Source of the DNA: Paenibacillus oralis
Lineage (GTDB): Bacteria; Bacillota; Bacilli; Paenibacillales; Paenibacillaceae
NCBI RefSeq assembly: GCF_003863965.1
Contig: NZ_RRCN01000001.1
Span: 6,321,071-6,385,070 of the forward strand
Direction of reading: 5' to 3'
DNA: 64,000 bases
Numbering within the stretch: position 1 is the stretch's first letter; each line of letters starts with the position of its first letter. Both the position numbers and the translations under genes were made by a program. This document shows, piece after piece, positions 34,637-43,977 of the stretch. Under the pieces are notes generated by a model. It was not told where the DNA came from, did no database searches, and saw only the letters and a list, made by a program, of their open reading frames with translations.

Positions 34637-37600
34637 TTGCTTGGTGATATTGACTACAATTTAAGGCCGATTCATCCGCAATATTTTTTGTGCAAACCAA
34701 ACAGAGAGCCGATCAGTAAATTGAGTGAGATATTCAATGATAGTTTAAAAACAGCTTTAAACGAGGTTTATGAATTATCGTTCAGCCTCCCCTACAACCT
34801 GGATATCCACCATAAACGAGTCAGAAATAAAAATGTTGACTTGTTACGCGAGAAATATTTAATCCAGGTCGTTACCAATCATAAAACGGAATGGTTCGCC
34901 GTTATTGATATCAATGATGCCGTCGAACAAGATCAGGACGTCAAAAGCGTAAAGTGTTACTCTACAGCACATGAGCTTTCCAACAAATTAATCAAAAATT
35001 ACAGTGTTACCTCTTATTATTGCAGGCAGGTTTTAACCGATTTGCTCGCAAATACGATTTGGAATATTGGATACATCGACGCGGACTTCGACTTGACGTA
35101 TAGAGCGTTTGAATTCCCCTCTTCTACCGTGCTTGAGGCCATTTATGCCGTGGCGGAGACCTATAATGCGATTGTTGAATTTGACACGGATGCCAGGACA
35201 GTAAGCTTCAAGAAACCGGAGCTGTTCGGGTTAAATAGAGGCTTAACGTTCAGTTGGGGCAAATATTTAAAAAGCATGAACCAAACGACAACGTCCGATC
35301 AAATGGTTACTAGACTGACAGGCACCGGTAAAGACGGGCTGACGATTCATAAGGTCAATCCTACCGGACAAGGGTATATTGAAAATTTCGGTTATTTTAT
35401 GTATCCCTTTAAGCGAGATGAACAACGCAATGTCATTAGTTCTTCCTATCATATGTCCGATTCTTTATGCCATGCTTTGCTTGATTTACAGGAGCTCGTC
35501 GAATCCAAAAACGGTCTGTTTGAGTCCTACTTAAACCAATTAGAGCAGTTTGAAGCGGAGCAAAACCAGTTGGAAGCCGACTTAAACAAATTACAGAATG
35601 ACGAAGCTGTGGTTACAGATACGATGCTTAGCCAGCAGTTTGACCAAAAAATGTTTTTCGAGAAATACGTGCATAGCGGTAACACATCCAGAAGCTTTGG
35701 ACTCAACAGTTCTTATGCTTATGCGGCTATGATCAAGGTTGATAACCCTTCCGGTGTTTCCGTTTATCTGAATGGGCAAAGTAAAGGAATTTCTGCGGGC
35801 AAATGGATGCTGTTGGGCAAAATCAACCAGGCTGGTTCCGCGCAAGTCGTGCTTAATGGAGGCAATTCAAGCGTATTTATTCAAGTAGCCAACATTAGTC
35901 TGGATGAATGGAACAACTCCAATAATGAGCAAGAAATTATCGAAAGATACAGTCTGGATAACAAGCAGAATCAAATCAACCTAAAACAGCTTGAAATCGA
36001 TCATAAAAACCGGCAAATCAAGGAAGTGAAAGAGCATATCTCCTCCTTGCAAGCCGCTCTGTCGGCAGAAAGCAATTTCACGGCGGATCAGCTCCATGAA
36101 TTAAATCCTTTTGTCATTGAGCGGGATTTTAGTGACGATGTATATGTCGATGAAAAAGATCTGTATCAAGCGGTTCAGGATAAATTTAAAGAGCTGCAGC
36201 AGCCGCAGTTATCGATCGAGGTTGACATCGTTAACTTCCTGGCGATTGTGGGCGAACAGCGCAATTGGAGCAAGCTGGTTTTGGGGGATTTTGTAAATAT
36301 CAAATATGATCCCACAAATACGAATGTTACCGCCCGAATCACGCAAATCAACTATGACTTTGACAAAAGCGACATCAAATTGACTTTGTCCAATGCCAAG
36401 AGCGTTAATGACGAGAGTAAAAATATAGAGAAGTTTCTCAGTGATTCCAAGAACACGAATGTCCTGGTTGATGTGAGTAAAACCAAGTGGGGCCAAGCCG
36501 TTGTGGATTCCTCCGAAATGTCGAGGCTATTTGATCATTTTTGGAACAAGGTCACCAATGAAATCAATATGGCCTCAAATGAGTTTGTAACCATCGACCG
36601 TAAAGGTATTACGATTATCGATCCCAATGATCCGCTAAGATTCTTGAGAGCAACACACGGTGTATTGGGTCTGACTCGCTCCGGGGGGTTGAAGTACGAA
36701 ACGGCCATTTCTCCGGACGGCGTGATCGCGGAAATGGTTTTGGGTAAAATCATACTTGGACAACGAGTCGTTATCGGGGACACAACCGGTGTATTTACCA
36801 TCGAAGGATCGAGATTAATGATCGATGACCGCTGTGGCCGTCAGGTGCTGAAGCTGGGTCTACTGGAAGAAACACCGGATAAATTCGGCATGTTTATTAA
36901 TCGCTATGCCTCCCCTGCCGATTGCAACAATCTTACGGTTCTAAATCGAACGAACGTTACCGCCGATGAGGGATTTTTTATCGAAAGAAACAAAAATGGC
37001 GCCTTCCAGAAAACCTTTTATACCTCTACGGATGGCGATCTTTATATGATTGGCAATTTTCAGGCCGGTGAGGGCGAAAGAATATTCAAGGTGACCCATG
37101 AAGGTTTCCAATTGGGAGGTTCAGTGTGGGCGACCGCCCCGCTCCATGCGGACATGTATGGCAATGTCTGGATGAACAAACTGTTTGCCGATTCTGCGGA
37201 AATTACGAACAGCTTGTTTAAGGATGGCCATATCAGAGGGTCTGATTTGGAGTTGCGCGATAACCGCGGTGGAATGATTAAAATGTATCCGCAATACGGC
37301 CTCTGGTTTGGCGCTGAAAACTTTAATGACGCCGTAGCCAGTATAGCGATGGATGGAACGGCTAAATTCAAAAAAGTAACAGTGACGGATGGAAACAACC
37401 TGCTGTTAATGGACTCCAGTCAACGAAAGATTTATATGAATAATTGGGATGTAGTGGGAGCAGGTGCAATTGATGCCCAACTAATCGCAGCAAATATAGT
37501 GACTGCAACGGATGGTTTCATTTCAAATTTAACCTCTTCTCGTTTAACAACATTGACAAATACGGTATTAAATGGTTGGTCAGATTATATTCGTATTGAA

Positions 37601-38089
37601 GGCAATATACAAAAATTTATAACTGGGATGGCTGATGGCTCTGATAGTCAAAAAACTTTGCCAGATGGAAGACCCCTTTATTGGATAGATAGTTCTCAAA
37701 GCGGGCAAATGACAACAGATGTCACTGCTTGGCCTGTAATGATTCACGAAATGGCCGAAGCAGATAAAATGATTTTGGGGTTTCGTGGGAGCGGTGAATT
37801 AGCTACTCCGTATATTCAAATGGGTGCTGGTGACCGCACCCCTAATGGCGGAAAAGCGTTCATAGAAAAGATAAAGACAGAATGGGATTTTATTTACTAC
37901 AATAGCAATTACCAGAAAGAAAGACGATTATTATTTAAAGATGATGGTATTGAACTATCTGTAGCTACTGGATATATTGATATTAAACATGAAAGTGGAA
38001 CTAAAATTACTATTAAAAATAATGGAGAGATTGATATTGTTTCCACTGGTAAAATTAATGTAAGTGGTACAGAATATAATTTTGCTTAA
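34637..38089 (+). CDS. Tail hub / tail-associated protein (Tal-like)
   Basis: 1,150 residues from a TTG with AAAGGGGG upstream. Residues 1-230 have the hub pattern of prophage tail proteins (PISKLSEIFNDSLKTALNEV and KTEWFAVIDINDAVEQD), then coiled coils at about 285-330 and 440-480, then OB-like and beta-rich repeats (for example KGITIIDPNDPLRFLRATHG). Members form the closed ring at the tail tip to which fibres attach. The last 220 codons (from about 37430) are visibly more AT-rich than the preceding part, suggesting a swapped C-terminal segment. Confidence 0.72.
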   Translation: MLGDIDYNLRPIHPQYFLCKPNREPISKLSEIFNDSLKTALNEVYELSFSLPYNLDIHHKRVRNKNVDLLREKYLIQVVTNHKTEWFAVIDINDAVEQDQDVKSVKCYSTAHELSNKLIKNYSVTSYYCRQVLTDLLANTIWNIGYIDADFDLTYRAFEFPSSTVLEAIYAVAETYNAIVEFDTDARTVSFKKPELFGLNRGLTFSWGKYLKSMNQTTTSDQMVTRLTGTGKDGLTIHKVNPTGQGYIENFGYFMYPFKRDEQRNVISSSYHMSDSLCHALLDLQELVESKNGLFESYLNQLEQFEAEQNQLEADLNKLQNDEAVVTDTMLSQQFDQKMFFEKYVHSGNTSRSFGLNSSYAYAAMIKVDNPSGVSVYLNGQSKGISAGKWMLLGKINQAGSAQVVLNGGNSSVFIQVANISLDEWNNSNNEQEIIERYSLDNKQNQINLKQLEIDHKNRQIKEVKEHISSLQAALSAESNFTADQLHELNPFVIERDFSDDVYVDEKDLYQAVQDKFKELQQPQLSIEVDIVNFLAIVGEQRNWSKLVLGDFVNIKYDPTNTNVTARITQINYDFDKSDIKLTLSNAKSVNDESKNIEKFLSDSKNTNVLVDVSKTKWGQAVVDSSEMSRLFDHFWNKVTNEINMASNEFVTIDRKGITIIDPNDPLRFLRATHGVLGLTRSGGLKYETAISPDGVIAEMVLGKIILGQRVVIGDTTGVFTIEGSRLMIDDRCGRQVLKLGLLEETPDKFGMFINRYASPADCNNLTVLNRTNVTADEGFFIERNKNGAFQKTFYTSTDGDLYMIGNFQAGEGERIFKVTHEGFQLGGSVWATAPLHADMYGNVWMNKLFADSAEITNSLFKDGHIRGSDLELRDNRGGMIKMYPQYGLWFGAENFNDAVASIAMDGTAKFKKVTVTDGNNLLLMDSSQRKIYMNNWDVVGAGAIDAQLIAANIVTATDGFISNLTSSRLTTLTNTVLNGWSDYIRIEGNIQKFITGMADGSDSQKTLPDGRPLYWIDSSQSGQMTTDVTAWPVMIHEMAEADKMILGFRGSGELATPYIQMGAGDRTPNGGKAFIEKIKTEWDFIYYNSNYQKERRLLFKDDGIELSVATGYIDIKHESGTKITIKNNGEIDIVSTGKINVSGTEYNFA

Positions 38090-38090
38090 A

Positions 38091-38120
38091 GTTACCCAAT
38101 TTATTCGGGTGGCTTTTTTT
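38091..38120 (+). terminator. Terminator after the hub gene
   Basis: GTTACCC and GGGTGGC pair (two G-U) with an eight-base loop, followed by TTTTTTT; it starts just after the stop. Confidence 0.7.
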
Positions 38121-38168
38121 ATGTCTTTATATAAGGCCAATTTTATGCAGTTCAAAGGAGGCTTAATT

Positions 38169-38615
38169 ATGGCAGGAGTAGCTATTAACGGCTCAGAAAT
38201 TAATGAGTCTGTAAAGTCTGGGCATGTAACCTATGACATCCAAAGAAGGAGAGATACCGACGAGGGGCCTAAGTGGGTTGACGCTGGAAGCGGAAGCACA
38301 GGAGCAAAAATTACAGGATCGGTCTCTGTTTCCTCTTCAAGACTTAAAATTGAAGGTGAAAATGTCGCAACAGTTGGTGACAAAACAAATGAGACATGGG
38401 AAGCTTATCCTCCTATTCCTTCAAGTACTAGCTCTCGCAGGTATACAGCGACTTCTCCCACAAGAGGGTCTGGACAGGGAAAAATCACTTCCGGCAGCAC
38501 TAGAGGAAAACTAGGAGGGAAAGCGATAGCTCTGATTGGATCTCGGGTAGAAACTTGCCTAGGCACAATAACAACCATAAAAGACGGGAACGAGAAAGTG
38601 AAATTTGAAAGTTAG
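38169..38615 (+). CDS. PAAR-like spike protein
   Basis: 148 residues from the ATG at 38169 (AAAGGAGG upstream). The sequence has the short, glycine-punctuated strands of PAAR/spike-tip proteins: AGVAINGSEINESVKSGHVT, TGAKITGSVSVSSSRLKIEG, ENVATVGDKTNETWE, then GKITSGSTRGKLGGKAIALIG and GSRVETCLGTITTI. PAAR proteins cap and sharpen membrane-piercing spikes. Finding one in a non-contractile tail cluster is uncommon. It sits between hub and Dit, consistent with a tip component. Confidence 0.65.
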   Translation: MAGVAINGSEINESVKSGHVTYDIQRRRDTDEGPKWVDAGSGSTGAKITGSVSVSSSRLKIEGENVATVGDKTNETWEAYPPIPSSTSSRRYTATSPTRGSGQGKITSGSTRGKLGGKAIALIGSRVETCLGTITTIKDGNEKVKFES

Positions 38616-38626
38616 GAAGGTGAACT

Positions 38627-39250
38627 ATGGCGATCAGGGATTCCCTTTATTTTTCATATGCAGGCATTGTATCGGAGAAATTCGGAGTCATTAACGTCAA
38701 TGTAAATAGCGGGATGCAAGAGGAAGCTTTGGCCGCCTCGAGAGAAGCAAATCTCCTGGCGGCTAAAGGCCGTGACCGGCCTTATTTGCAAAGTGTAACC
38801 AAAAGTCCGCTTAAATTTAATGTTTCCTTTGCATTCGAAGATTACTACGACACGCAAAAACTGAGAGAGGTGGCGCGATGGCTCACGGAACATGATTATT
38901 ATCAGGAATTATATTTTACCAATGAGATCGGGAGAAGCCCCGAGCGGATATTTTACGCGATTGTAGTAGATGATCCAACACTAGTCCATAATTGCTTAAG
39001 TCAGGGATATGTAAGTCTTACTTTTCTTTGCGACAGCCCCTACTCCTATTCCCCTGTTATGACCTCTCGTCTATACCAGTGGGAACAGAGTGCATATTCA
39101 AATACAAGCAATGATTTCAGGCAAGGAGACAAAAAATCGCTGGTCGTCGATGCGGACGGAAGTTTAATTCTTAATCCCCAAAGAATAAAGTGGAGCGATT
39201 TCCCGTATAGCACGAAGTGGGCTGATTTGGATCAACAGTTTACTGCTTAA
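38627..39250 (+). CDS. Distal tail protein (Dit-like)
   Basis: 207 residues. Starts MAIRDSLYFSYAGIVSEKFG, the opening of siphophage tail/Dit family proteins ('phage tail family', Sipho_tail), with KSPLKFNVSFAFEDYYDTQK and a later YVSLTFLCDSPYSYSP, the strand that ends the N-terminal ring domain. Dit hexamers join tube and hub. It follows the PAAR gene by 11 bases. The tail end is Trp-rich (KWSDFPYSTKWADLDQ). Confidence 0.75.
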   Translation: MAIRDSLYFSYAGIVSEKFGVINVNVNSGMQEEALAASREANLLAAKGRDRPYLQSVTKSPLKFNVSFAFEDYYDTQKLREVARWLTEHDYYQELYFTNEIGRSPERIFYAIVVDDPTLVHNCLSQGYVSLTFLCDSPYSYSPVMTSRLYQWEQSAYSNTSNDFRQGDKKSLVVDADGSLILNPQRIKWSDFPYSTKWADLDQQFTA

Positions 39251-39265
39251 AGAAAGGAGTAAAAA

Positions 39266-39904
39266 ATGTCAACATATACAAAGAAATTACGATTGACCAA
39301 GCCGGATTGGGAAGTGGATGAAATCGGGCCTACGCTGGAAGCTTTAGCTGCCAATTTTCAAGTATTGGACGATATTTCACCCGACTATGCCGATTCTCCC
39401 CCCGTAAGCGGAAATTGGCCCAGCAAACATATCCTTTACGCAAATCATTTGGAAATTGGCGGTTATGTCGGATGGGTTAACATCCGCACAGGGATTGCCG
39501 CCCCAAAATGGCAGAAATTAAAGTCATATGCGAATGGGGATCGCGTGGTTCCGGCTAAAGATAACGGACACTACTACACATGCATACAAACGGGGTATAG
39601 CGGACTGATTGAACCTATTTTTCCAGTCTCGGATAGCGGGGTTGTACAGGACACCAGAGGCGGCAACACCTGGAATCCCAACCATGTGTATCAAGTTGAT
39701 GATATAGTCTTCTCTACGGTAGATAACGGCCGCTTTTATGTCTGCATTCAGTCCGGTGAATCCGGGGATACAGAACCTGGCTGGGTCTTAGTCGATGGGG
39801 CGACCACCTATGACAATAACGCCGTATGGCACAGCTATAAAATCGCTAAATGGCAGGAAAGCGGTGCGGCCGCCCTCTATCGTCCATTTGGAAAAATCGA
39901 GTGA
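39266..39904 (+). CDS. Tail protein with two carbohydrate-binding-like repeats
   Basis: 212 residues. Two similar segments, YANGDRVVPAKDNGHYYTCI (about 90-109) and VYQVDDIVFSTVDNGRFYVC (about 136-155), each followed by Q(T/S)G..G..EP.(F/W), follow the CBM5/12-like pattern common in Bacillus phage tail proteins. The N-terminus (KLRLTKPDWEVDEIGPTLEA) is an attachment-like region. It probably contributes to binding of cell-wall sugars. The following gene starts 13 bases on. Confidence 0.65.
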   Translation: MSTYTKKLRLTKPDWEVDEIGPTLEALAANFQVLDDISPDYADSPPVSGNWPSKHILYANHLEIGGYVGWVNIRTGIAAPKWQKLKSYANGDRVVPAKDNGHYYTCIQTGYSGLIEPIFPVSDSGVVQDTRGGNTWNPNHVYQVDDIVFSTVDNGRFYVCIQSGESGDTEPGWVLVDGATTYDNNAVWHSYKIAKWQESGAAALYRPFGKIE

Positions 39905-39917
39905 TGGTGATATAGAT

Positions 39918-40559
39918 ATGGCCAGATGGATATCCCTAATCAATTTAAGAGGAGTGTACACCTCTCCCCCACTCCCTATTCCAATAAACTGCGATGGAGC
40001 GATGACCAAAATAACCTGGGAAAGTGATGCTCCCAAAAACACCCAAGTCATCATTCAAACCAGAGTATCCTTTGACGGCGGATATCATTGGACAGAATGG
40101 CGGAATTGCGTGAACGGAGGGCAAATCCCGGAAATCAACGAAGATACCGGTCTGTACGGAGCAAGTATCGTCTATCGGGTGCTAATGCAGTCCAAGGCGT
40201 ATGAGCATAAACCAGTGTTCAAAAGCGTTACCTTTTATTTCGAACCGGTATTAGTTTTCGATAACAAAGGAGATCTTCCCTGCCGCCCTGAGATCTGGAT
40301 CACCAAAAAAGGCAATGGCGATTTCTCCATTGTCAATTTAACGCACAATAATGAAGAGTTTAAATTCAATAACTTAATCGACGGCGAGACTGTTTTTGTA
40401 GACAATGAGAACCAAGATATCGAAACCAGCTTAGCTGTTACTTATAGATATAAAGATTTTAACGACAATTTTTTAAGCTTCCCTGTCGGAAAAAATGTGT
40501 TACGGGTCCATGGCATTGCAGACATTAAGTTTAGATACCAATTTAAGCTTCTTCAGTAG
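39918..40559 (+). CDS. Tail tip beta-sandwich protein
   Basis: 213 residues from the ATG at 39918; the frame is open back to 39795 but overlaps the previous gene. Contains ITWESDAPKNTQVIIQTRVS with FDGGYHWTEW, a beta-sandwich pattern seen in phage tail components that carry 'sampled-strain' type domains, then a second beta domain (DIETSLAVTYRYKDFNDNFL). Function unknown; likely structural at the tip. The next gene begins after a GGGAGGTG site 12 bases on. Confidence 0.6.
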   Translation: MARWISLINLRGVYTSPPLPIPINCDGAMTKITWESDAPKNTQVIIQTRVSFDGGYHWTEWRNCVNGGQIPEINEDTGLYGASIVYRVLMQSKAYEHKPVFKSVTFYFEPVLVFDNKGDLPCRPEIWITKKGNGDFSIVNLTHNNEEFKFNNLIDGETVFVDNENQDIETSLAVTYRYKDFNDNFLSFPVGKNVLRVHGIADIKFRYQFKLLQ

Positions 40560-40571
40560 GGAGGTGATTAT

Positions 40572-41732
40572 TTGCCAGATTTAATAACACAGCTTCAGTA
40601 TAATGACCCAATCACGATTATCATGAGAAAAGGCACGGATGACGATCCATACAAAGATCGCGCTGATTCTCTGGTTGTGCAGTCAAACGGGATGATCACG
40701 CTATTGGAGATCCCTTCTATTACGGATAGAGTACATATTTCGGGAATGGTAGAAATTGATCAAGAGGTATATGAAAAAAGGCCGAGGCTTGCCCCCAATG
40801 AATTTCTGGTTAATTATTCGATTGGTTCGATCCAGGTCCATGAATCATTAATCGGAAAGGCTATTTTATGCCGCTATAAAGGTAGAGGTTTAATATTATA
40901 TCCGGCTTCCCGAATCTATGCTCTCGTTAGCCGAAATCCTGATATCGTGGTAACTTTACAAGACTACATTGATGAGATTGAACGCAAATTAGCTGAAAAC
41001 AATCAACTCATTGGCCGCGTAGAAGAACTGATTTCCGAAACCAGACTTGTTATCGAGGAGTCGCAAAAATCTACGGATAACGCCAACAGAGCCGCCGATG
41101 AAGCGGACAGAGCCAGAGATTTGGCCCTGGATGCGTACAAAACGACCAAGTTAGCCTTTAAAACGGCTGTAGCGGATATGAAAGAGCTATATGCCACGTA
41201 CCCCCATCCCGAGGTTGGTTGGACCGTTCAGACGTACAAGGATGGCAAGCGATACAGATATGACGGCAATGATTGGGTTCTTATCGATATTTTTGGTGAA
41301 AATATTCAGCCGGTCAGTGAATACAAAGACGGATTGATGAGTGTTGCGGAGCATTTAAAGCTAAAATCCTTCCCTTCTACTCTAAATGAACGGGTGATCG
41401 TTATTTATCTGGATGGAGTATTGGAGTTTGGCGTACAGCAGCAAATCATTCCTTTTCTGTATGATGGAGAATTACTTTCTGTAAACGCAGTTTGCAAAGT
41501 TTCTGGAGACACGGAAACCTTTATTAATATTGAAAAATCAAGAAACTTCATGGATTGGACAGGCGTACTGGACAAGAAGCTGCATTTTAAGGCATTGGAA
41601 TACGCCGATGATAAAACGGCAACGATCAAAACAAAAACCGTAAATAAAGGTGACATGTTCCGAGTTAATGTCGAGGATCTCGGCATTAATGTGCAAAGCA
41701 TGTCCATTTATTTAGTAATAAGAACAAAATAA
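40572..41732 (+). CDS. Baseplate/upper tip protein with coiled-coil stem
   Basis: 386 residues from a TTG after GGGAGGTGA. N-terminal beta domain (to about 125), a helical coiled-coil stem with Ala/Asp/Arg heptads (NRAADEADRARDLALDAYKT at about 170-190), then a beta-rich C-terminal domain. This arrangement (anchor, stem, head) is typical of receptor-binding or upper-baseplate proteins that assemble as trimers. No named family. Confidence 0.6.
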   Translation: MPDLITQLQYNDPITIIMRKGTDDDPYKDRADSLVVQSNGMITLLEIPSITDRVHISGMVEIDQEVYEKRPRLAPNEFLVNYSIGSIQVHESLIGKAILCRYKGRGLILYPASRIYALVSRNPDIVVTLQDYIDEIERKLAENNQLIGRVEELISETRLVIEESQKSTDNANRAADEADRARDLALDAYKTTKLAFKTAVADMKELYATYPHPEVGWTVQTYKDGKRYRYDGNDWVLIDIFGENIQPVSEYKDGLMSVAEHLKLKSFPSTLNERVIVIYLDGVLEFGVQQQIIPFLYDGELLSVNAVCKVSGDTETFINIEKSRNFMDWTGVLDKKLHFKALEYADDKTATIKTKTVNKGDMFRVNVEDLGINVQSMSIYLVIRTK

Positions 41733-41758
41733 TCGACTCATAAAGGAGAAATGCAATC

Positions 41759-42301
41759 ATGGCTCAACCTATTATTAGCTGGTATGACGCAACACACACA
41801 AATGAAGTAACCGCTCCATTCGATTTTAAAATTATTGATGCGGGAGACCTCTCCCCTATTTACACATTCAATATTTGGAACAATAAAGGCAAAGCCGAGG
41901 ATGTGTCCAAAATGGAAGATTGCACGATCACTACTCGCGATATGTCCGGCGGTCTTGGCAATACGGTAGGCAACGAAGTTGAAGTCGTTAAAAATAACTG
42001 GTTCCATGCCCAAGTAGACAGTCTTGGCGAAACGGATCTGGCTGATCCGTCGTCCGCTATCGGTAAAGATTATTCCAAACCGATTGGCACCACAGGCGCC
42101 ACAACCAAGGATTTTACCGGAGCACTTTACCCTACCCCACTTAAGCCTGGAGCTAAAGAGATTTTAGGTGTAAATAATAACGGTAATCCTGTGGATGCAG
42201 CAGGCAATTATGCCACGGTAAGTCTTCAGGCCGCCGTGCCGCTGGATGCCAAATCCGGCAGACAACAATTTAAAATCCGTGTTTCTTACCGTTATGTATA
42301 A
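41759..42301 (+). CDS. Tail structural protein, unrecognised
   Basis: 180 residues, AAAGGAGA upstream. Beta-rich: PIISWYDATHTNEVTAPFDF, TVSLQAAVPLDAKSGRQQFK, closing VSYRYV. The sequence suggests a single sandwich domain, repeated in several copies of the particle. A very strong terminator follows, so this gene ends a transcription unit. Confidence 0.6.
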   Translation: MAQPIISWYDATHTNEVTAPFDFKIIDAGDLSPIYTFNIWNNKGKAEDVSKMEDCTITTRDMSGGLGNTVGNEVEVVKNNWFHAQVDSLGETDLADPSSAIGKDYSKPIGTTGATTKDFTGALYPTPLKPGAKEILGVNNNGNPVDAAGNYATVSLQAAVPLDAKSGRQQFKIRVSYRYV

Positions 42302-42310
42302 CTAATTACT

Positions 42311-42344
42311 AAAAAGATGGGGGCTCATCCCCCATCTTTTTTTC
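42311..42344 (+). terminator. Strong terminator
   Basis: AAAGATGGGGG and CCCCCATCTTT pair perfectly with a CTCAT loop, then a run of T. It sits between the structural and adhesin blocks. Confidence 0.9.
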
Positions 42345-42374
42345 TCACAATACAATGGGAGGAGTTTTGCAAAT

Positions 42375-42986
42375 TTGATTTTTGAAAATAAACAATATCG
42401 CCAGTCGCCTGTACCTACTCAATCCTTTATTTGGGTTGCCGAATACTACGATAATACCTATTTATCTGAATTTGATTTGAACACAAAAAAGCCTAACAAC
42501 TTTTATGATATAGATAAAGAAAAAATAATAAAATTTGGACTTATCGGTGAAGGGTCTCAAATATTTTTTGATGTCGCTAACGGCATATTCAATATTAACG
42601 GAAATCGAATCATGGTCTCGTACGTCACCGACGTTCAAGAGTATCCGTTAACCGGAAGGACTTTTTTATATAACGACATTATTACCTATAAAAATGCCAT
42701 CGCTGAAGCAGACTTCTTCTCAAGCGGCTTAAAAACATCAAACCAACAAATTACAGAGTACAGTCTTGGATACAAAAAGAAAATGGAGCTTGAAGGAGTA
42801 CATATCAACTTTTTTAACATCCTCCATCTCCCTTACCGGCAATGCCCTTATTTCGAAATAAAAATCAGCTCTAACCAAGACTTAGACGGAAAATTAATAA
42901 TTCGTGTAAACGGGTTGACAGTAAACGCGATCAATGCACCGTTAGTAAAGAACCAAATGGGAGTTATCAATTGGGAAATCAAATAA
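42375..42986 (+). CDS. Tail protein, unrecognised
   Basis: 203 residues from a TTG after GGGAGG. Begins with FENKQYRQSPVPTQSFIWVA and includes the strand pair LIIRVNGLTVNAINAPLVK near the end. Probably a beta-sandwich structural protein. It opens the adhesin block, where small genes alternate. Confidence 0.5.
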   Translation: MIFENKQYRQSPVPTQSFIWVAEYYDNTYLSEFDLNTKKPNNFYDIDKEKIIKFGLIGEGSQIFFDVANGIFNINGNRIMVSYVTDVQEYPLTGRTFLYNDIITYKNAIAEADFFSSGLKTSNQQITEYSLGYKKKMELEGVHINFFNILHLPYRQCPYFEIKISSNQDLDGKLIIRVNGLTVNAINAPLVKNQMGVINWEIK

Positions 42987-43000
42987 TGAGGTGATTTTAT

Positions 43001-43342
43001 ATGGAAGGTTTTTATATTGACAGTTACAAGCGGGTTTGGGGAAACACAACAATAAATGGTGAAAAAGCAATAACGGACTCCAATAATGTTTTAACCATAG
43101 AAACGGATGACAGCACTTACGACATCACCCTCTCCCCTGGCTCTTACAAAACGGAATTCACAGCGAATGATTCTGAATTGGTGGATGAAATCAAAAACAA
43201 AGTTGCGCTGTCCAGCTTCCCTATTGAGGTGTTATTGGGCGGATACCATAAGGATGAAAAATACAATGTTGTAGTTGTTCGCATGACAAATGAAAAAGAC
43301 ATTAAAAAGATTAGTGGAACGTTTTTTGATGAATATTTTTAA
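43001..43342 (+). CDS. Small tail-block protein, unrecognised
   Basis: 113 residues, GAGGTGA upstream. Starts with MEGFYIDSYKRVWGNTTING and has the motif TIETDDSTYDITLSPGSYKT, a pattern of glycine/threonine-linked strands. No family. It is 14 bases after the previous gene. Confidence 0.5.
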   Translation: MEGFYIDSYKRVWGNTTINGEKAITDSNNVLTIETDDSTYDITLSPGSYKTEFTANDSELVDEIKNKVALSSFPIEVLLGGYHKDEKYNVVVVRMTNEKDIKKISGTFFDEYF

Positions 43343-43384
43343 GTACATGAAAGTGTCTTTTATGCACTTAATCCTGGAGGGTGA

Positions 43385-43975
43385 ATGAATAAGATGGCCG
43401 TAACACAGGAGATTGAAATACCTATTGATCTAACCAAAGGCACCTTTGTTAATACAGAAATCAAAGACGGAAAATTACAATTGCGCGAAGTCGGTATTGA
43501 TGATGCTGTAAACTCGATATTTGTTGATACGGGATATTGGGAATCTGAAATTATAAATATAAAAGATAATTTTACTGCATTTAAAAGAGTCGCTAGAGAT
43601 GTGATCTCCAAAGGAAGCGGAAGTTACAAAATTTATACGCAGTCATCCAATGATCGCATTACTTGGACGGATTATGTTGAAATCAATTATGCGGATGGAA
43701 GTATTCTGTCCCCCGTTGGCCTATTTGCAAGAATCAAAATTGAAATCACCGCAAACAGAATTAATTCAACACGAACCGTCGATGATTTTAATGAGCAAGG
43801 CAAATACAACAATGATTATTTGAATACCTCAAATGGTTTCCTAGAGTTTAAGAAAAACTATGTCCTCGATGGAGTTAAAGATGAGGCATGGACAAATGAA
43901 GGAAAAGTATTCGTTTCAGATGTAAAAAAATCTAAGTTCAAGAAAATAAATAGCTTAAGCAGAGCGGAGGTGTGA
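43385..43975 (+). CDS. Tail-block protein, unrecognised
   Basis: 196 residues after GGAGGGTGA. The central strand RITWTDYVEINYADGSILSP and flanks resemble the strain-sensing beta-sandwich strands also seen in the 39918 gene, so it may be a related module. The C-terminal basic helix (KVFVSDVKKSKFKKINSLS) precedes a stop that overlaps the next gene by the ATGA-type junction. Confidence 0.5.
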   Translation: MNKMAVTQEIEIPIDLTKGTFVNTEIKDGKLQLREVGIDDAVNSIFVDTGYWESEIINIKDNFTAFKRVARDVISKGSGSYKIYTQSSNDRITWTDYVEINYADGSILSPVGLFARIKIEITANRINSTRTVDDFNEQGKYNNDYLNTSNGFLEFKKNYVLDGVKDEAWTNEGKVFVSDVKKSKFKKINSLSRAEV

Positions 43976-43977
43976 TC

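Noticed and set aside
26677..38615. Contractile system (R-type tailocin, eCIS or T6SS)
   Set aside because: No sheath, AAA ATPase or contractile baseplate proteins; the tail genes fit a siphophage tail.
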